From the NCBI RefSeq assembly GCF_003285265.1, contig NZ_CP030239.1, positions 1,178,001 through 1,242,000 of the forward strand: a stretch of DNA of 64,000 nucleotides, written 5' to 3'. The translations under genes were made by a program, and so were the position numbers. This document shows, piece by piece, positions 18,990 to 29,980 of the stretch. The DNA is from Paracoccus mutanolyticus. GTDB taxonomy: Bacteria > Pseudomonadota > Alphaproteobacteria > Rhodobacterales > Rhodobacteraceae. Within the stretch, counting starts at the first letter, position 1, and every line of letters starts with the position of its first letter. The notes beneath the pieces are model-generated. The model was not told where the DNA came from and ran no database searches. It worked only from the letters and a program-made list of their open reading frames with translations.

Positions 18990-20794
18990 TCAACGGCCGA
19001 AAAGGCGCTCGATGTCCGACAGCTTCAGTTCGATCCAGGTCGGGCGGCCGTGGTTGCACTGGCCCGATTTCGGGGTGCGCTCCATCTCGCGCAACAGCGC
19101 GTTCATTTCCTCGGCCGTCATGCGCCGGCCCGAGCGGACCGAGCCGTGGCAGGCCATCGAGGACAGCACCGCATCGACCCGCGCCCGCAGCCGGTCCGAG
19201 GCGCCCTGATCGGCCAGGTCGTCCAGGATGTCGCGGATCAGCCGGGGCGCGCGATCGCCGCAGCAGCGCCGGCACCTCAGCACGGCGATGGCGCCGCCGC
19301 CGAAGGGTCGATCACCAGCCCCAGCGCGGCCAGTTCCTCGGCGATCGCCAGGATGCGCTGCGCGTCGGCATCGGAAAGCGCGACGATCTCGGGGATCAGC
19401 AGCGCCTGGGAGGCGATGCCGCTGGCCTCGGCCTGCGCCTTCAGCCGCTCATAGACCAGGCGTTCATGCGCGGCGTGCTGGTCCACGATGACGATGCCGG
19501 TCGCGGTCTGGGCGACGATCCAGTTTTCATGCAGCTGCGCGCGGGCGGCACCCAAGGGGGCGTCCTCGGGCGCGTCCTCGGGCACGGGCTCGACGCGGGC
19601 AGTGGGGGTTTCGGCAAAGCCGGGGGCCTGAAAGGCCAGGCTTGCCGCGATGGCCGGGGCCGAAGGGCGCTGCGGAGCGTAGGCCGCCTGATAGGCGCGG
19701 GACGGCTGAGCCTCGGGCCGCGCCGCCGCCAGCGCCGCATCGGCCACGGTCGAGGACGCCCGGTGCCCCGCCCCGGCCAGCGCATGGCGCAGCGCGCTGA
19801 CCACCAGGCCGCGCGCGATGTCGGGGTCGCGGAAGCGCACCTCGGCCTTGGCCGGGTGGACGTTCACGTCGACCGAATGCGGGTCGCAGGCCAGAAACAA
19901 TACCGCCGCCGGATGCCGGCCCTGCGCCAGCACGTCCATATAGCCCGCGCGCAGCGCCCCGGTCAGCAGCTTGTCGCGCACCGGACGGCCGTTCACATAG
20001 ACATGCTGCGCCACCGCCGCCCCGCGCGAATAGGTCGGCAGCGCGGCAAAGCCGGTCAGCGTCAGCCCGTCCCGTTCCGCGTCAAGCGCCACGGCGTTGT
20101 CGATGAAATCGCGCCCCATCACCCGGGTCAGCCGGGTCTGCAGGGCGCCGAACAGTTCGCCCTGCTCGGCATCGGCGCGAAACAGGACACGGCCCTCGTC
20201 CTCGTCGGTCAGGGTGAAGCCGACAAAGGGCTCGGCCATGGCCAGGCGGCGGATCACCTCGGCCACGGCCTGGGTCTCGGCCCGGTCGCTGCGCAGGAAT
20301 TTCAGCCGCGCGGGCGTGGCGAAGAACAGGTCGCGCAGTTCCACGACCGTGCCGCGGTTGCCGGCGGCGGGCTTCACCGCGCCGATGCGCCCACCCGAGA
20401 CCGCGATCTGCGCCGCATCGAACCCCTGCGCGCGGCTGGTGATGGTCAGCCGGCCCACCGCACCCAGGCTGGGCAAGGCCTCGCCGCGAAAGCCGAAACT
20501 GCGGATGTCCAAGAGGTCGCTGCCGTCGATCTTGCTGGTGGCATGGCGTGCCAGGGCCAGAGGCAGGTCGTCCGCCGTCATGCCGCAGCCGTCGTCCGTG
20601 ACGCGGATCAGCGCCTTGCCGCCCTTGGCGATGGCGACATCGACCCGCGCAGCGCCGGCGTCCAGTGCGTTCTCGACCAGCTCCTTGACGGCCGAGGCCG
20701 GACGCTCGACCACCTCGCCCGCCGCGATGCGGTTCGCGGCGGCCTCATCCAGTTGCCGGATGATGGGGCGCATGTTGGGGGCATGGGTGTTCAT
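18990..20794 (-). pseudogene. mutL: DNA mismatch repair protein MutL, one frameshift near the C-terminus
   Basis: MutL couples mismatch recognition by MutS to strand removal. The GHKL ATPase domain is complete: [53 protein letters not shown] and [20 protein letters not shown]. Next come a linker of about 100 residues and the C-terminal dimerisation domain ([35 protein letters not shown]). The frame breaks near 19280 after LVIDP and resumes as [20 protein letters not shown] to a stop at 18990. The 20794 start ([10 protein letters not shown]) was taken; the internal ATG at 20773 ([10 protein letters not shown]) is an alternative. The C-terminal half holds [12 protein letters not shown] and CNHGRPT, typical of endonuclease-type MutL. 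Confidence 0.92.
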
Positions 20795-20838
20795 GCCCCC
20801 AGATCTAGCATCCTGCCCCCCGCATCGGCAAGGATTCG

Positions 20839-22152
20839 TCAGTTGGTCGCGGCGATCCCCTGGGGCCGGCCCACCAGGACGAACCGGATCTGGTCGGCAT
20901 GCAGCAGCCGGCGCGAGACGCGCTGCACATCGGCCGCCGTGACCGCCTCGACCCGGCTGTTGCGGGTGTTGACGTAATCCGCCGGCAGGCCGATCAGCTG
21001 CATCCCGGCCAGAATGCCGGCGATCTTGGCATTGCCGTCGAAGCGCAGGGGATATTCGCCGGTCAGATAGGTCTTGGCATTGTCCAGTTCCGCCTGGGTC
21101 ACGCCGTCCCGGGCAAAGCGGTCCCATTCGCTGCGGATCAGGCCCACGGCCTCGGCCACCTTCTCGTTCGCGCTGGCCATGCCGCCCTGCCAGGTCTGGC
21201 CGAACAGCCCGTTGGCAAGGCCCGTGCCCACGCCATAGGTCAGCCCGCGCTTTTCGCGGATCTGGTCCATCAGGCGCGACGAAAACCCGCCCCCGCCCAG
21301 GATATGGTCGGCGACCACCGCCGCGAAATAATCCGGGTCCGAGATCGGCAGCCCGGCCTGGGCGAATGTCACCACCGTCTGCGGGCTGTCCCAGTCGATC
21401 ACCGTGACGCCCCCGGTCAGGTCCAGCGTCGCCGGTTCCGGCAGCGGGGCCGTGCCCTTCGCGGGCAGATCGCCCAGTATGCGGTCGATCAGCAGGCCCA
21501 GGTCCCTGGCGTCGATGTCGCCGGCGGCGGCGATCACCACGCGGTCGCGGGCCATGACGCGGGCGGCGGCGTCCACAAGGTCGTCGCGGGTCAGCGCGGC
21601 GACCGATTCCGCCGTGCCGTTGATCGAGGTCGCATAGGGGTGGTCGCCCCAGGCCTGCCGCGCCAGCTCCTTCGAGGCGATGGCCTGCGGGTCGGTCGCC
21701 TCGGACCGGATCACCGATTGCACCTGGGCACGCACGCGCTCCACCGCATCGGCGTCAAAGCGCGGCCGGGTCAGGGCCTGGTGCAGCAGATCGGCGGCCT
21801 GGTCGCGGTTTTCGGTCAGCATCCGGGCACTGACCGTCAGCGCATCGTCGCCCACGTCAAAGCCGAAGCGCGCGCCCAGCGCCTCGACCGCCTCGGCATA
21901 CTGGACCGAGTCGCGCTCGCCCGCGCCTTCCTCGAGCAGCGCGGTCATCAGGTTCACCGCGCCGCGCTTGTCCGGGGCGTCCAGGCTGGCGCCGCCCTTG
22001 AACATCAGGGACAGCGCGGTGAAGGGAATCGAATGATCCTCGACCAGCCAGGCCTTGATGCCGCCGGGCGAGGTGATCTGCTGGATGTCGATGGCCCGCG
22101 CCGGCAGCGTGGCAAGGGCCAGGAAAACAAGGCTGACGAAGGCGCGGATCAT
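20839..22152 (-). CDS. M16-family zinc-peptidase homologue, non-catalytic partner, periplasmic
   Basis: A 437-residue protein with a signal peptide ([20 protein letters not shown]). The M16 fold is clear, but the HxxEH zinc motif is absent where it would be expected (around [20 protein letters not shown]). It retains the R/Y substrate-binding block [14 protein letters not shown] near the C-terminus. In M16B enzymes one subunit carries zinc and the other the R/Y pair, so this protein and the next form the expected heterodimer. Translation is coupled to the catalytic subunit by ATGA. Confidence 0.9.
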   Translation of the reverse strand: MIRAFVSLVFLALATLPARAIDIQQITSPGGIKAWLVEDHSIPFTALSLMFKGGASLDAPDKRGAVNLMTALLEEGAGERDSVQYAEAVEALGARFGFDVGDDALTVSARMLTENRDQAADLLHQALTRPRFDADAVERVRAQVQSVIRSEATDPQAIASKELARQAWGDHPYATSINGTAESVAALTRDDLVDAAARVMARDRVVIAAAGDIDARDLGLLIDRILGDLPAKGTAPLPEPATLDLTGGVTVIDWDSPQTVVTFAQAGLPISDPDYFAAVVADHILGGGGFSSRLMDQIREKRGLTYGVGTGLANGLFGQTWQGGMASANEKVAEAVGLIRSEWDRFARDGVTQAELDNAKTYLTGEYPLRFDGNAKIAGILAGMQLIGLPADYVNTRNSRVEAVTAADVQRVSRRLLHADQIRFVLVGRPQGIAATN

Positions 22153-23619
22153 GGCTGGTCCCCGGTCTGGGCCGCGTCTGCGGCAGGTTCGGCGGCGGTG
22201 GGTCCGGCGGCGGCGTGGTCAGCCGGCGCAGGCCGGGCGGCGGCAGGTTCGGACGCAGGCGGTTCGGAGGCGGGCGGTTCGGGCAGCAGCCAGCCGGTGA
22301 CGCTGGCGCGGCTGTCCAGCACCAGGCGCGCGGCCGAGACGATGTCGTCGGGCGTCACGGCGGCCAGGATGTCGGGCCAGTCGTTCACGTCCTGCACCGT
22401 CAGGCCCACCGACAGGCCCTGGCCATAGTCATAGGCCCGGCCATGCGCCGAATCCTGGGCATAGACGCGGGCCGCGCCGATCTGGGTCTTGACCCGTTCC
22501 AGCTGCGCGGCATCGGGGCCCTCGCGCAGGAACCGGGCCAGCGCCGCGTCCAGCGCCGCCTCGGCCTCGGGCTGCGAGACGCCGGGCGCGGGCACCAGGG
22601 ACAGGCCGAAGGTGGTCGGATCGACCGTCGTTCCGTCATAAGAGGCATCGACGTAAAGCGCCTTGCCGGGCAGCACCAGATCGCGCGCCAGAACCGAGGT
22701 CTGCGGCGAACCGCCCAGCAGCGCCGCAAGGACCGTCAGCGCCGCCGCCGTCTTCTGATCGCCGGGGTTGCGTTCGGGGGCCAGCACCGTGCGCAGCAGC
22801 ACGGGCTGGGCGACGCGCGGATCGACCCGCTCCATCCGGCGGGGCGCGCGCTGTTCGGGCTCTTGCGGGCGCGGCGCCCTTGTGGCGTCGGGCTTGGGCG
22901 GGATCGGGCCGTAATAGCGCTCGGCCAGGCCGCGCGCCTGCTCGGGCGTCACGTCCCCCGCGAGGATCAGCACGGCATCGTTCGGGGCATAATGCGCGTC
23001 GTACCAGGCGATGGCGTCCTCGCGCGTCAGGCCCTCCATCTCCTGGCGCCAGCCGATGACGGGGCGGCCATAGGGGTGGTTGTAGAACTGGACCGCGCTG
23101 CGTTCCTCGGCGAACTGGGCGCCGGGGTCGCTGTCGGTGCGCTGCGAGCGCTCCTCCAGCACGACCTGGCGCTCGGCCTTCCAGTCGTCCTCGCCGATGC
23201 GCAGGTTCTGCATCCGGTCGGATTCCATCTCCATGACCAGGGGCAGGCGGTCGCTGGCGATGCGCTGGAAATAGGCGGTGTAGTCGTAGCTGGTAAAGGC
23301 GTTGTCGCTGCCGCCGTTGGCGGTCACGGTCTTGCTGAACTCGCCCGGGCCCAATTTGCCGGTGCCCTTGAACATCAGGTGTTCCAGGTAATGCGCGATG
23401 CCGGACTTGCCCGGCGTCTCGTCGGCCGAGCCGATCTTGTACCAGACCATCTGCACCACGACCGGGGCGCGGTGATCCTCGCTCGCGCACGGTTTCCAAG
23501 CCGTTCGGCAGGGTGAAATGGCTGATGCCCGGCGGCATGTCCGCGAAGGCCGGGACGGCCGCGCCCAGGGCCAGCGCCAGGGCGGCAAGGCCGGGGACAG
23601 GACGGAAGAATGGGTTCAT
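22149..23619 (-). pseudogene. M16-family zinc peptidase, catalytic subunit, frameshift near the N-terminus
   Basis: Start MNPFFRPVPGLAALALALG at 23619, a signal peptide ending around AVPAFA. The catalytic motif HYLEHLMFKGTGK (HxxEH) and the distal glutamate region follow in the main frame. GGSDNAFTSYDYTAYFQRIA and RQVVLEERSQRTDSDPG are standard M16 blocks. The frame is interrupted near 23490, between LPNGLETV and EDHRAPVVVQMVWYKIG, a short indel. The C-terminal tail is a Pro/Ala/Glu-rich extension of about 45 residues. Together with the downstream inactive partner it likely forms a periplasmic peptidase; substrates are unknown. Confidence 0.9.
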
Positions 23620-23713
23620 GGCAGGCTCCGGTTCCGGTTCGCGGCCCCGACCCTGCCCGCAAGGTCACGGCCGCGCAAGAGCGCCGCCCGTCATCTTGGC
23701 GTGAACGCCGCCC

Positions 23714-24280
23714 CTAGTCGCCCTGCAGCTTCGGCGCCTGATCCGCCGGGCTGGCGGCCGTCCCGCCCTGGTCGCGGGGCGCGGGCGGCGCGGTCGGGAC
23801 CTGCACCCCGGTCGGGCGCCAGCGCTCCAGCTCGGCCCGGCTGTCCAGGGTCATCGGCTCATAGGCGCGATAATAGACGTTGGTGCGCGCCACCACCTCG
23901 AGCAGGCGGCGGCCGTGGCGGGCGCGCCAGTCCACGTCCTCTTGCGCGGTGGCCTGGCGGATCGCCGGATCGCGGCCCAGGCGCGAGGCATAGGCGACCA
24001 GCCCCAGGTCCGCGGCCCCCACGCCCTGCACCGACAGCTGCGCGGGATTGCCCCCCAGCGCCGCCACGGCATCGGCGCGCGGCGTCGGGTCTGTCAGGTT
24101 GCCGCCGCCTGGCGTGGGGCTGGGCAGCGCGCTCAGGTCGGTGGGCATGCTCAGCGGCTTGGTCGGCACGATGGCGAATTCATCGGGCGAGGTCTGGCCG
24201 GCACTCGTGTTCATCAGATGCGGGTCAGAGCTGCAGGCGGCAAGCCCCAGCATGGTCATGGTCAGCGCGATCGCCCGCAT
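23714..24280 (-). CDS. DUF3035 domain-containing lipoprotein
   Basis: A 188-residue protein with a lipoprotein signal (MRAIALTMTMLGLAAC, lipobox LAAC, acylated Cys16). The body has the family pattern: DEFAIVPTKPLSMPTDLSAL, a Pro/Gly-rich stretch, LGGNPAQLSVQGVGAADLGL and EDVDWRARHGRRLLEVVART. The DUF3035 family is largely confined to Rhodobacterales-type bacteria and its function is unknown; an outer-membrane lipoprotein location is inferred. In this lineage it is typically found between lspA and the M16 pair, as here. Confidence 0.88.
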   Translation of the reverse strand: MRAIALTMTMLGLAACSSDPHLMNTSAGQTSPDEFAIVPTKPLSMPTDLSALPSPTPGGGNLTDPTPRADAVAALGGNPAQLSVQGVGAADLGLVAYASRLGRDPAIRQATAQEDVDWRARHGRRLLEVVARTNVYYRAYEPMTLDSRAELERWRPTGVQVPTAPPAPRDQGGTAASPADQAPKLQGD

Positions 24281-24333
24281 CTTCCGTCCCTCTTGTTCGT
24301 CCGGGGCCGTTCTAGCCTGTCTTGCGGCCCGCG

Positions 24334-25078
24334 TCACGCCTTGTCGTCGCGCGGCCGTTCGTCCAGCAAAAGCTCGCCCTGCTGGCCCGGAGAGGCGGGG
24401 GGCGACGGTCCGGGGAGCAGCCGGCGCGGGCTGAGGACCCGGACGCGGCCGGACGGGGCTGCGACCTGGCCTCGTCCGCGGCGGGTGCCGCGGCAGACCT
24501 GGCCGCCGCACCCGGGGCCTTGCGCTTCTTCGGGGCAGGCTTTTTCTCGGGCGGTTGCAGGACCAGCCCCATTGCGCCCAGAAAGATCGCGATATCGGCC
24601 ACGTTGAAGCTGTAGGGGTTGCGCCAGCCCGGCAGCGACATGTTCAGGAAATCGGCGACCGCCCCGTAAAGCAGCCGGTCGACCACGTTCCCCAGCGCGC
24701 CCCCGATCAGCATCCCCGCCGCGACCTGGGCAAAGCGCGAGGGCTTGGCCCGGCCGATCCAGATCGCCACCCACAGGCAGACGGCCAGGGCGATGCCGAT
24801 CAGCACCCAGCGCATCACGTCGGTTTCGCTGGAAAACAGGCCGAAGTTCATGCCCTGGTTCCAGGCCTGGCAGGTTCGGCCGGGTCCAGCACGTCGATCT
24901 CGCGCACGCGGTCCAGGGCCAGGACGTGCACGGCCGGTACTTCAGCGCCTGATCAGCGAAAGACCAGCCCGGCCGTCAGAAGGACCGCCCGCCAGATGCG
25001 GGGGGGCGGGGCCTTGGCGGGCCGCCGCCGGGGGGCCGCGGCGGATTTGCGTGGCTTCGGGGTCGCGGCGTCGGCCAT
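24334..25078 (-). pseudogene. lspA: Lipoprotein signal peptidase (signal peptidase II), frameshifts at both ends
   Basis: Inner-membrane aspartyl peptidase that cleaves prolipoproteins. The start at 25078 overlaps the purH stop by ATGA and reads [20 protein letters not shown], a basic extension. It then passes through at least two frame changes (24880-24970: legible as ADQALKY, VHVLALDRVREIDVLDP and AWNQGMNFGLFSS). The catalytic region is intact: GGALGNVVDRLLYGAVADFL (first Asp) and YSFNVADIAIFLGA (second Asp). The C-terminus also seems to change frame, with the natural end GELLLDERPRDDKA at 24334. A Pro/Lys/Ala-rich tail follows the last helix. Confidence 0.87.
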
Positions 25079-26667
25079 CAGTGCCGGAAATGCCGCTGGC
25101 CGGTAAAGACCATCGCCAGGCCCAACCGGTCGGCCGCCGCGATCACCTCGGCGTCGCGCATCGAGCCGCCGGGCTGGATGACTGCCTTGGCGCCTGCCTC
25201 GGCCAGGGCCTCGATCCCGTCGGCGAAGGGGAAGAAGGCGTCGGAGGACACGACTGAGTCGATGGTCGGCGCCTGCGCCAGGCCCAGGGCCTCGGCCATG
25301 TCCTGGGACTTGCGCTGGCCGATGCGGGTCGAATCGACCCGGCTCATCTGGCCGGCGCCGATGCCGACGGTCGCCAGGTCCTTGGCATAGACGATGGCGT
25401 TCGACTTCACATGCTTGGCGACGGTCCAGGCGAACAGCAGGTCGTCAAGCTCGGCCTCGGTCGGCTGGCGCTTCGTCACGACCTTCAGATCGGCACGCAG
25501 CACCCGGCCATTGTCGCGGCCCTGCACCAGGAAGCCGCCCGCGACCTGGCGGAAGGCCAGCCCGGGCGCCGCCGGATCGGGCAGCCCGCCGGTGGTCAGC
25601 AGGCGCAGGTTCTTTTTCGCGGCAAAGATCTCCTTCGCCTCGTCGCTGGCGGCGGGGGCGATGACGACCTCGGTGAAGATCTCGGCGATGGCGCGGGCGG
25701 TGTCGCCGTCCAGTTCGGTGTTCAGCGCCACGATGCCGCCGAAAGCCGAGGTGCGGTCGCAGTCATAGGCGCGCCTGTAGGCCTCCAGCGCCGTCTTGCC
25801 GCGCGCCACGCCGCAGGGATTGGCGTGCTTGATGATCGCCACCGCCGGACCCTCGGCCGGGTCGAACTCGGCCACCAGTTCGAAGGCGGCGTCGGTGTCG
25901 TTGATGTTGTTGTAGCTGAGTTCCTTGCCCTGCCACTGCTTGGCCGTGGCGACGCCGGCGCGGTCGCTGCCGTCCTTGTAGAAGGCGGCCGACTGGTGCG
26001 GGTTCTCGCCATAGCGCAGGCTTTGCGCCAGGGTGCCGGCAAAGGCGCGGCGGCGCGGCGTCTCATTGCCGATCGCGCCCGCCATCCAGGCGCTGACCGC
26101 CGCGTCATAGGCGGCCGTCCGGGCATAGGCGATCTGCGCCTGCCGCTGGCGGAAGGCATAGGTGGTGGTGTCGTCGTTCGCATCCAGTTCCGCCAGCACG
26201 GCGGCATAGTCCTCGACATCCACCACCACGGTGACGAAGGCGTGGTTCTTCGAGGCCGCGCGGATCATTGCCGGGCCGCCGATGTCGATGTTTTCGATGC
26301 AGTCGTCATAGCCCGCGCCCCTGGCGACGGTTTCCTCGAACGGATACAGGTTCACCACCAGCAGGTCGATCATGCCGATGCCGTGGGATTCGGCGGCGGC
26401 CATGTGTTCGTCGTTGTCGCGCAGCGCCAGCAGCCCGCCGTGCACCACCGGATGCAGGGTCTTGACGCGCCCGTCCATCATCTCGGGAAAGCCGGTCACC
26501 TCGGCCACGTCCTTGACGATCAGCCCGGCCTCGCGCAGCGCCTTGGCGGTGCCGCCGGTAGACAGGATCTCGACGCCCCGCGCCTCCAGCGCCCGGGCAA
26601 AGTCCAGCAGGCCCGTCTTGTCGGACACGGAAATCAGCGCGCGCTTCAGCGGAATGCGGTCGGTCAT
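25078..26667 (-). CDS. purH: Bifunctional AICAR transformylase/IMP cyclohydrolase
   Basis: Catalyses the last two steps of de novo IMP synthesis. The 529-residue frame is intact from [20 protein letters not shown]. The N-terminal MGS-like cyclohydrolase domain shows [19 protein letters not shown] and [15 protein letters not shown]. The AICARFT domain shows [37 protein letters not shown] with the catalytic Lys-His pair, SNAIVYAKD and [16 protein letters not shown]. One of the few long genes here with no break. It is followed directly by lspA (ATGA overlap) and lies 39 bases downstream of the heparinase-like gene. Confidence 0.96.
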   Translation of the reverse strand: MTDRIPLKRALISVSDKTGLLDFARALEARGVEILSTGGTAKALREAGLIVKDVAEVTGFPEMMDGRVKTLHPVVHGGLLALRDNDEHMAAAESHGIGMIDLLVVNLYPFEETVARGAGYDDCIENIDIGGPAMIRAASKNHAFVTVVVDVEDYAAVLAELDANDDTTTYAFRQRQAQIAYARTAAYDAAVSAWMAGAIGNETPRRRAFAGTLAQSLRYGENPHQSAAFYKDGSDRAGVATAKQWQGKELSYNNINDTDAAFELVAEFDPAEGPAVAIIKHANPCGVARGKTALEAYRRAYDCDRTSAFGGIVALNTELDGDTARAIAEIFTEVVIAPAASDEAKEIFAAKKNLRLLTTGGLPDPAAPGLAFRQVAGGFLVQGRDNGRVLRADLKVVTKRQPTEAELDDLLFAWTVAKHVKSNAIVYAKDLATVGIGAGQMSRVDSTRIGQRKSQDMAEALGLAQAPTIDSVVSSDAFFPFADGIEALAEAGAKAVIQPGGSMRDAEVIAAADRLGLAMVFTGQRHFRH

Positions 26668-26705
26668 CGGTCGGGCCCCATGCGGTGGATGGCGGATTTG
26701 GCCCG

Positions 26706-28339
26706 TCACCTAACCCCGGATCGCGCCAAGGTCCAGCCGATCTGGATGGCGCGGCCGTGAAGCCGCCCGGAAACCACGATCTGCTGCGAGGGGCGCGGCT
26801 CGGCCGAGGTGCGGTCCAGAAGGCAGCTCGGCTCAAGCGCCAGGCGGCCCACCCGGTCGTGCTCGAAGGTCCAGGCCTCGCCGCCGGGCAGGGAAAGATG
26901 CACCCTGTCGCCGTCAAGCCGGGCCTGGATGTCGGGATGCAGATGAAAGCGGATGTCGAAGCCCAGACCCGCCTCGGGGCGCAGGTGGTCCAGCCTGCCG
27001 TGGGCGCTGGCATCCAGCGCCGCCGCGAACCTCGCCCGCTTGCGGGTGCCGTCGGGCAGCGATCGTTCGCGCACAAGGCAGGCCGTCGTTGTCCAGCCAG
27101 CCGACGGGGCCGCGCCGCAGAACGCGGAAAGGCATGGATGTGGCCGCAGTCGGGCGGCATCAGGTTGCCCAGGGCATCGCAATCGCCGGCCCAGACCAGG
27201 GTCGGGCGTTCGGTCAGCACGTCGGGCTCGCCTTCCAGCCGGGCGGGGTTCAGCCGCGACGACGACAGCCCGTCCAGGCACAGCGCCGAATGGCAGGGCG
27301 TGGCGCGACTGGCGCTGGCCCAGAGCGGGCCGAACCCGTCGCCCGGGCCGCAGTTCACGATCAGCGGCTGGCGCGCCACGGTCAGCTCGAACGCCAGGGT
27401 CGAGGCATGGGCCCGGACCGCCGCCGGGCCGCCGGGGGGCGCGGCCGCGTCCAGGATCAGCGTCGTGCGGCCGCGCGCCATGCGGGCAAAGCCCATCGCC
27501 AGCCCATGCGCGGGCAGCGCCGCGCCCGTCGCCGCGCGCAGGCAGCGGTCGAGCCGCCCCGCAGGCCCGCGCCCGCCGCCGTGAAAGGCCGGAAGGCCGC
27601 CGTCGGCATGGCGCAGCGCGCGCAGCACGGGGGCGATGGCCGCGATGATGGCGCGCAGTTCGGCCGGGGTCTCTTGCCCGGCCTCGTCGGCGACCTCCTG
27701 CGCCCAGACCAGCAGGGCCATGGCATCCAGCAGCGTCTCGGGCGCGCGGGACTGCGCGAGCGTCTCGACCCCCATGGCGTCGGCCTCCTCGGCCAGGGCG
27801 ATCAGCGCCGGCAGGGCCACGGTCTGGCGGTCGCGCAGCGACAGGGCGCCGATGGCCAGCCCGGCCAGCGCCTCAAGCCGCGGCACCCCGTCCTCGGCAT
27901 CGTACCAGGTGCCGCGCAGATGGGTCAGGTGCAGGTCCAGCGCCCTGAAATAGGGCTCGGCCCCGTCGCGGTCGAGGCCCGGCAGGATCATGCCGGCGTG
28001 AAAGATCCAGCGCAGCACCCGCCGCCCGGCGACCGCAGGCGCCCATTCGGGCGTCTCGGGGCGCGCGGCAGGATGGCGGCGGATCCAGCCCAGCACATGG
28101 CCCTGCGCCACGGCGCGCGCTTTCGGCGAACCCACCGCCGCCACATCGTCCAGCCAGCCGAAGCCGTGCAGGTCCGCCGCGACCGAGGGCGGCACCTCGG
28201 CCGCCAGGATGTCGCCGGTCAGGGTCATCCCGCCCAGGTGCAGCGTGCCCGCGACGATCTGTTCGCCCCTGCCGGCATGGCCGATCGCCTTCGGCTCGGG
28301 CCGGCGCAGAAAGCCACGGGGGGCGGGCGTTTGGTTCAT
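26706..28339 (-). pseudogene. Heparinase II/III family protein, frameshifted
   Basis: Start MNQTPAPRGFLRRPEPKAIG at 28339. The N-terminal two-thirds is an alpha/alpha-toroid typical of heparinase II/III proteins (VLGWIRRHPAARPETPEWAP, RRVLRWIFHAGMIL). The C-terminal beta-sandwich appears after two frame changes near 27080-27120, as RARFAAALDASAHGRLDHLR ... FDIRFHLHPDIQARL and ends at 26706. In Alphaproteobacteria these proteins sit next to purH and rsmB, as here. They are presumed polysaccharide lyase-like, but a real substrate is unknown and no signal peptide is visible. The start lies 41 bases from the rsmB stop, suggesting rsmB, this gene, purH and lspA form one transcription unit. Confidence 0.83.
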
Positions 28340-28379
28340 GGTCAGCCGCACTCGCTGGGACGGTGCAAGCTTAGGACCG

Positions 28380-29644
28380 TCAAGCGGATTTTCGCAAGCG
28401 CGCGATGAAGAACCCGTCCATCCCGCCGCGTTCGGGCCACAGGTCGGGGCGCAGCCGCAGACCGCCCTGCGCCGTCCGCCAGGCGGGATCGACGCCGGGC
28501 GCCGAGGCGGGTTCGGCGGCGACGCCCGGATGGCGGGCCAGCGCGGCAGCCAGCTGGTCCTCGCCCTCGGCCGGCAGCAGCGAACAGGTGGCATAGACCA
28601 GCCGCCCGCCCGGCTTCAGCAGGGACAGCGCATGGTCGATCAGCCGCGCCTGCAAGGCCACCAGCCCCGGCAGGGCCGCGCCGTCGCGGATCAGCGGCAG
28701 CTCGGGATGGCGCCGGACGGTGCCGGTGGCCGAACAGGGCGCGTCCAGCAGGATGGCGTCCAGCGGGTGGTCCGGCCGCCAGTCCAGCGCATCGCCCGCG
28801 ACCAGCCGCGCCGTCAGGCCGCAGCGGTCGAGGTTCTGCGCGACCAGCGCCAGCCGGCTTTCCGAAATGTCCAGCGCCGTCACCCGGGCTCCGGCGGCGG
28901 CCAGTTGCAGCGTCTTGCCGCCCGGCGCGGCGCAAAGGTCGGCGACGGCCTCGCCCGGTTGGGGGTCCAGCACCCGCACCGCCAGCGCGGCGGCGGCGTC
29001 CTGCACCCACCAGTGCCCCTCGGCATAGCCCGGCAGGGCCGAAACCTGCGTGCCGGCGGCCAGCCGGTGCGAGCCGGCGGGCAGCGCCTCGCCCGGGGTC
29101 GCGCCGTTCGGGGTCAGGCCAAGGGCGCGCCGGATTCGCGGCGGCACGATGGCAGCGCGCTGACCACCAACCTGACGGCGGCCTATCTGGGCGCGCGCAG
29201 CCAGATACCCGCCATGCTTGCGCGTGGCGGCGGCTCTATCGTCTTCACGCCGGCAGCCTTGCGCAGAACAGCGTCAGCATCCCGGCCGCGGCCTGGCCCT
29301 TGCCGCCCAGCGTCCGGCACAGGGTGACGGCGGCATTGACCGCGCCAGGGGCGCTTCGCCCAGCGCCAGCATCTCGACCACGGCCAGGCGCAGGATGCGG
29401 CGGATCTCGGGGCGCGGGCGGCGGGCCAGCATGGGCGCCAGCAGCGCATCGGCCCGCCCGCCCCGGCGCAGCACCTCGAGCGCAAGGCGGCGGGCGCGGG
29501 CACGCCGGGCGCGGTCAGCCGGTCCAGTGCCCCGGCCGCCTCGTCCAGCGTCGCGCCGTCCTCGACGGCGGCCAGAAGGCGCAGCGCGCCCTGGCGGGCG
29601 GCGTCCCCCTGCGGTTTGCGCGGCTTGTCCAAATCCGTCCCCAT
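28380..29644 (-). pseudogene. rsmB: RsmB/NOP-family rRNA/tRNA cytosine-C5 methyltransferase, middle replaced by foreign DNA
   Basis: The N-terminal NusB-like region starts MGTDLDKPRKPQGDAARQGA at 29644, changes frame near 29490 and can be followed to AVLRKAAG around 29265. The catalytic half begins near 29147 (PPRIRRALGLTPNGATPGEA). It contains WVQDAAAALAVRVLDPQPGE, the SAM-binding DLCAAPGGKTLQLAAAGARV, LDAPCSATGTVRRHPEL with the PC catalytic motif, and YATCSLLPAEGEDQL with the TC motif, ending at 28380. About 90 bases between the halves encode a short-chain dehydrogenase fragment on the opposite strand, and the expected linker is missing. Confidence 0.85.
29157..29247 (+). other. Fragment of a short-chain dehydrogenase gene embedded in rsmB
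   Basis: Read on the plus strand, about 30 codons give LTTNLTAAYLGARSQIPAML then ARGGGSIVFT. That is the classic helix-4 to beta-5 stretch of SDR enzymes (NLTAxxLGxxxxIPxMLxRGGGSIVFTSS), broken off just before the catalytic serine. Neither side continues as an SDR. It therefore came from elsewhere, through recombination or an assembly chimera. Confidence 0.7.
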
Positions 29645-29753
29645 GCCTAGATTGTCTCAGCAGTGCGATGCAGGGAAAACGCGCTGCATTTTTATTAGAG
29701 TTGAAAATGGACTTGGCGTAAACGACGTGCCGGTTACCGCCATTTATCAGTCC

Positions 29754-29855
29754 ATGCGAGGTGCTGCCGTGCCGCCGGAACTGGGCGGCCGCGACGGGCC
29801 CGAGCCGGTGCGCTACGGCGATTACGAGAAAAAGGGCCTTTGCGTTGATTTCTAG
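29754..29855 (+). CDS. DUF1674 protein (succinate dehydrogenase assembly factor 4-like), C-terminal remnant
   Basis: Only 33 residues, from MRGAAVPPELGGRDGPEPVR to YGDYEKKGLCVDF. This is the invariant C-terminus of the DUF1674/SDHAF4 family, which helps flavinylated SdhA assemble in mitochondria and Alphaproteobacteria. Normal members are about 60-70 residues, with a charged helical N-terminus. Here the 5' part is absent and the preceding 100 bases (29655-29755) are AT-rich and unrelated. The gene is therefore probably truncated by another anomalous patch. Whether the internal ATG is used is unknown. Confidence 0.7.
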   Translation: MRGAAVPPELGGRDGPEPVRYGDYEKKGLCVDF

Positions 29856-29945
29856 GCGCGCGCGCATCGCTGTGCGGGTGACGAATCCGTGAACGGGGAT
29901 GGCGGTGCCGTTTACCCTGTGTTGGGGTTGGAGGCCTAAGACATG

Positions 29946-29970
29946 GGCCCAGGACCAAGGCCCAGGACCA
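29946..29970 (+). repeat. 13-bp-period tandem duplication upstream of the RND adaptor gene
   Basis: GGCCCAGGACCA occurs at 29946-29957 and again at 29959-29970, ten bases before the ATG at 29981. It occupies the place where the ribosome binding site should be; the second copy supplies an AGGA-like sequence. Confidence 0.6.
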
Positions 29971-29980
29971 GGAACGGCAG

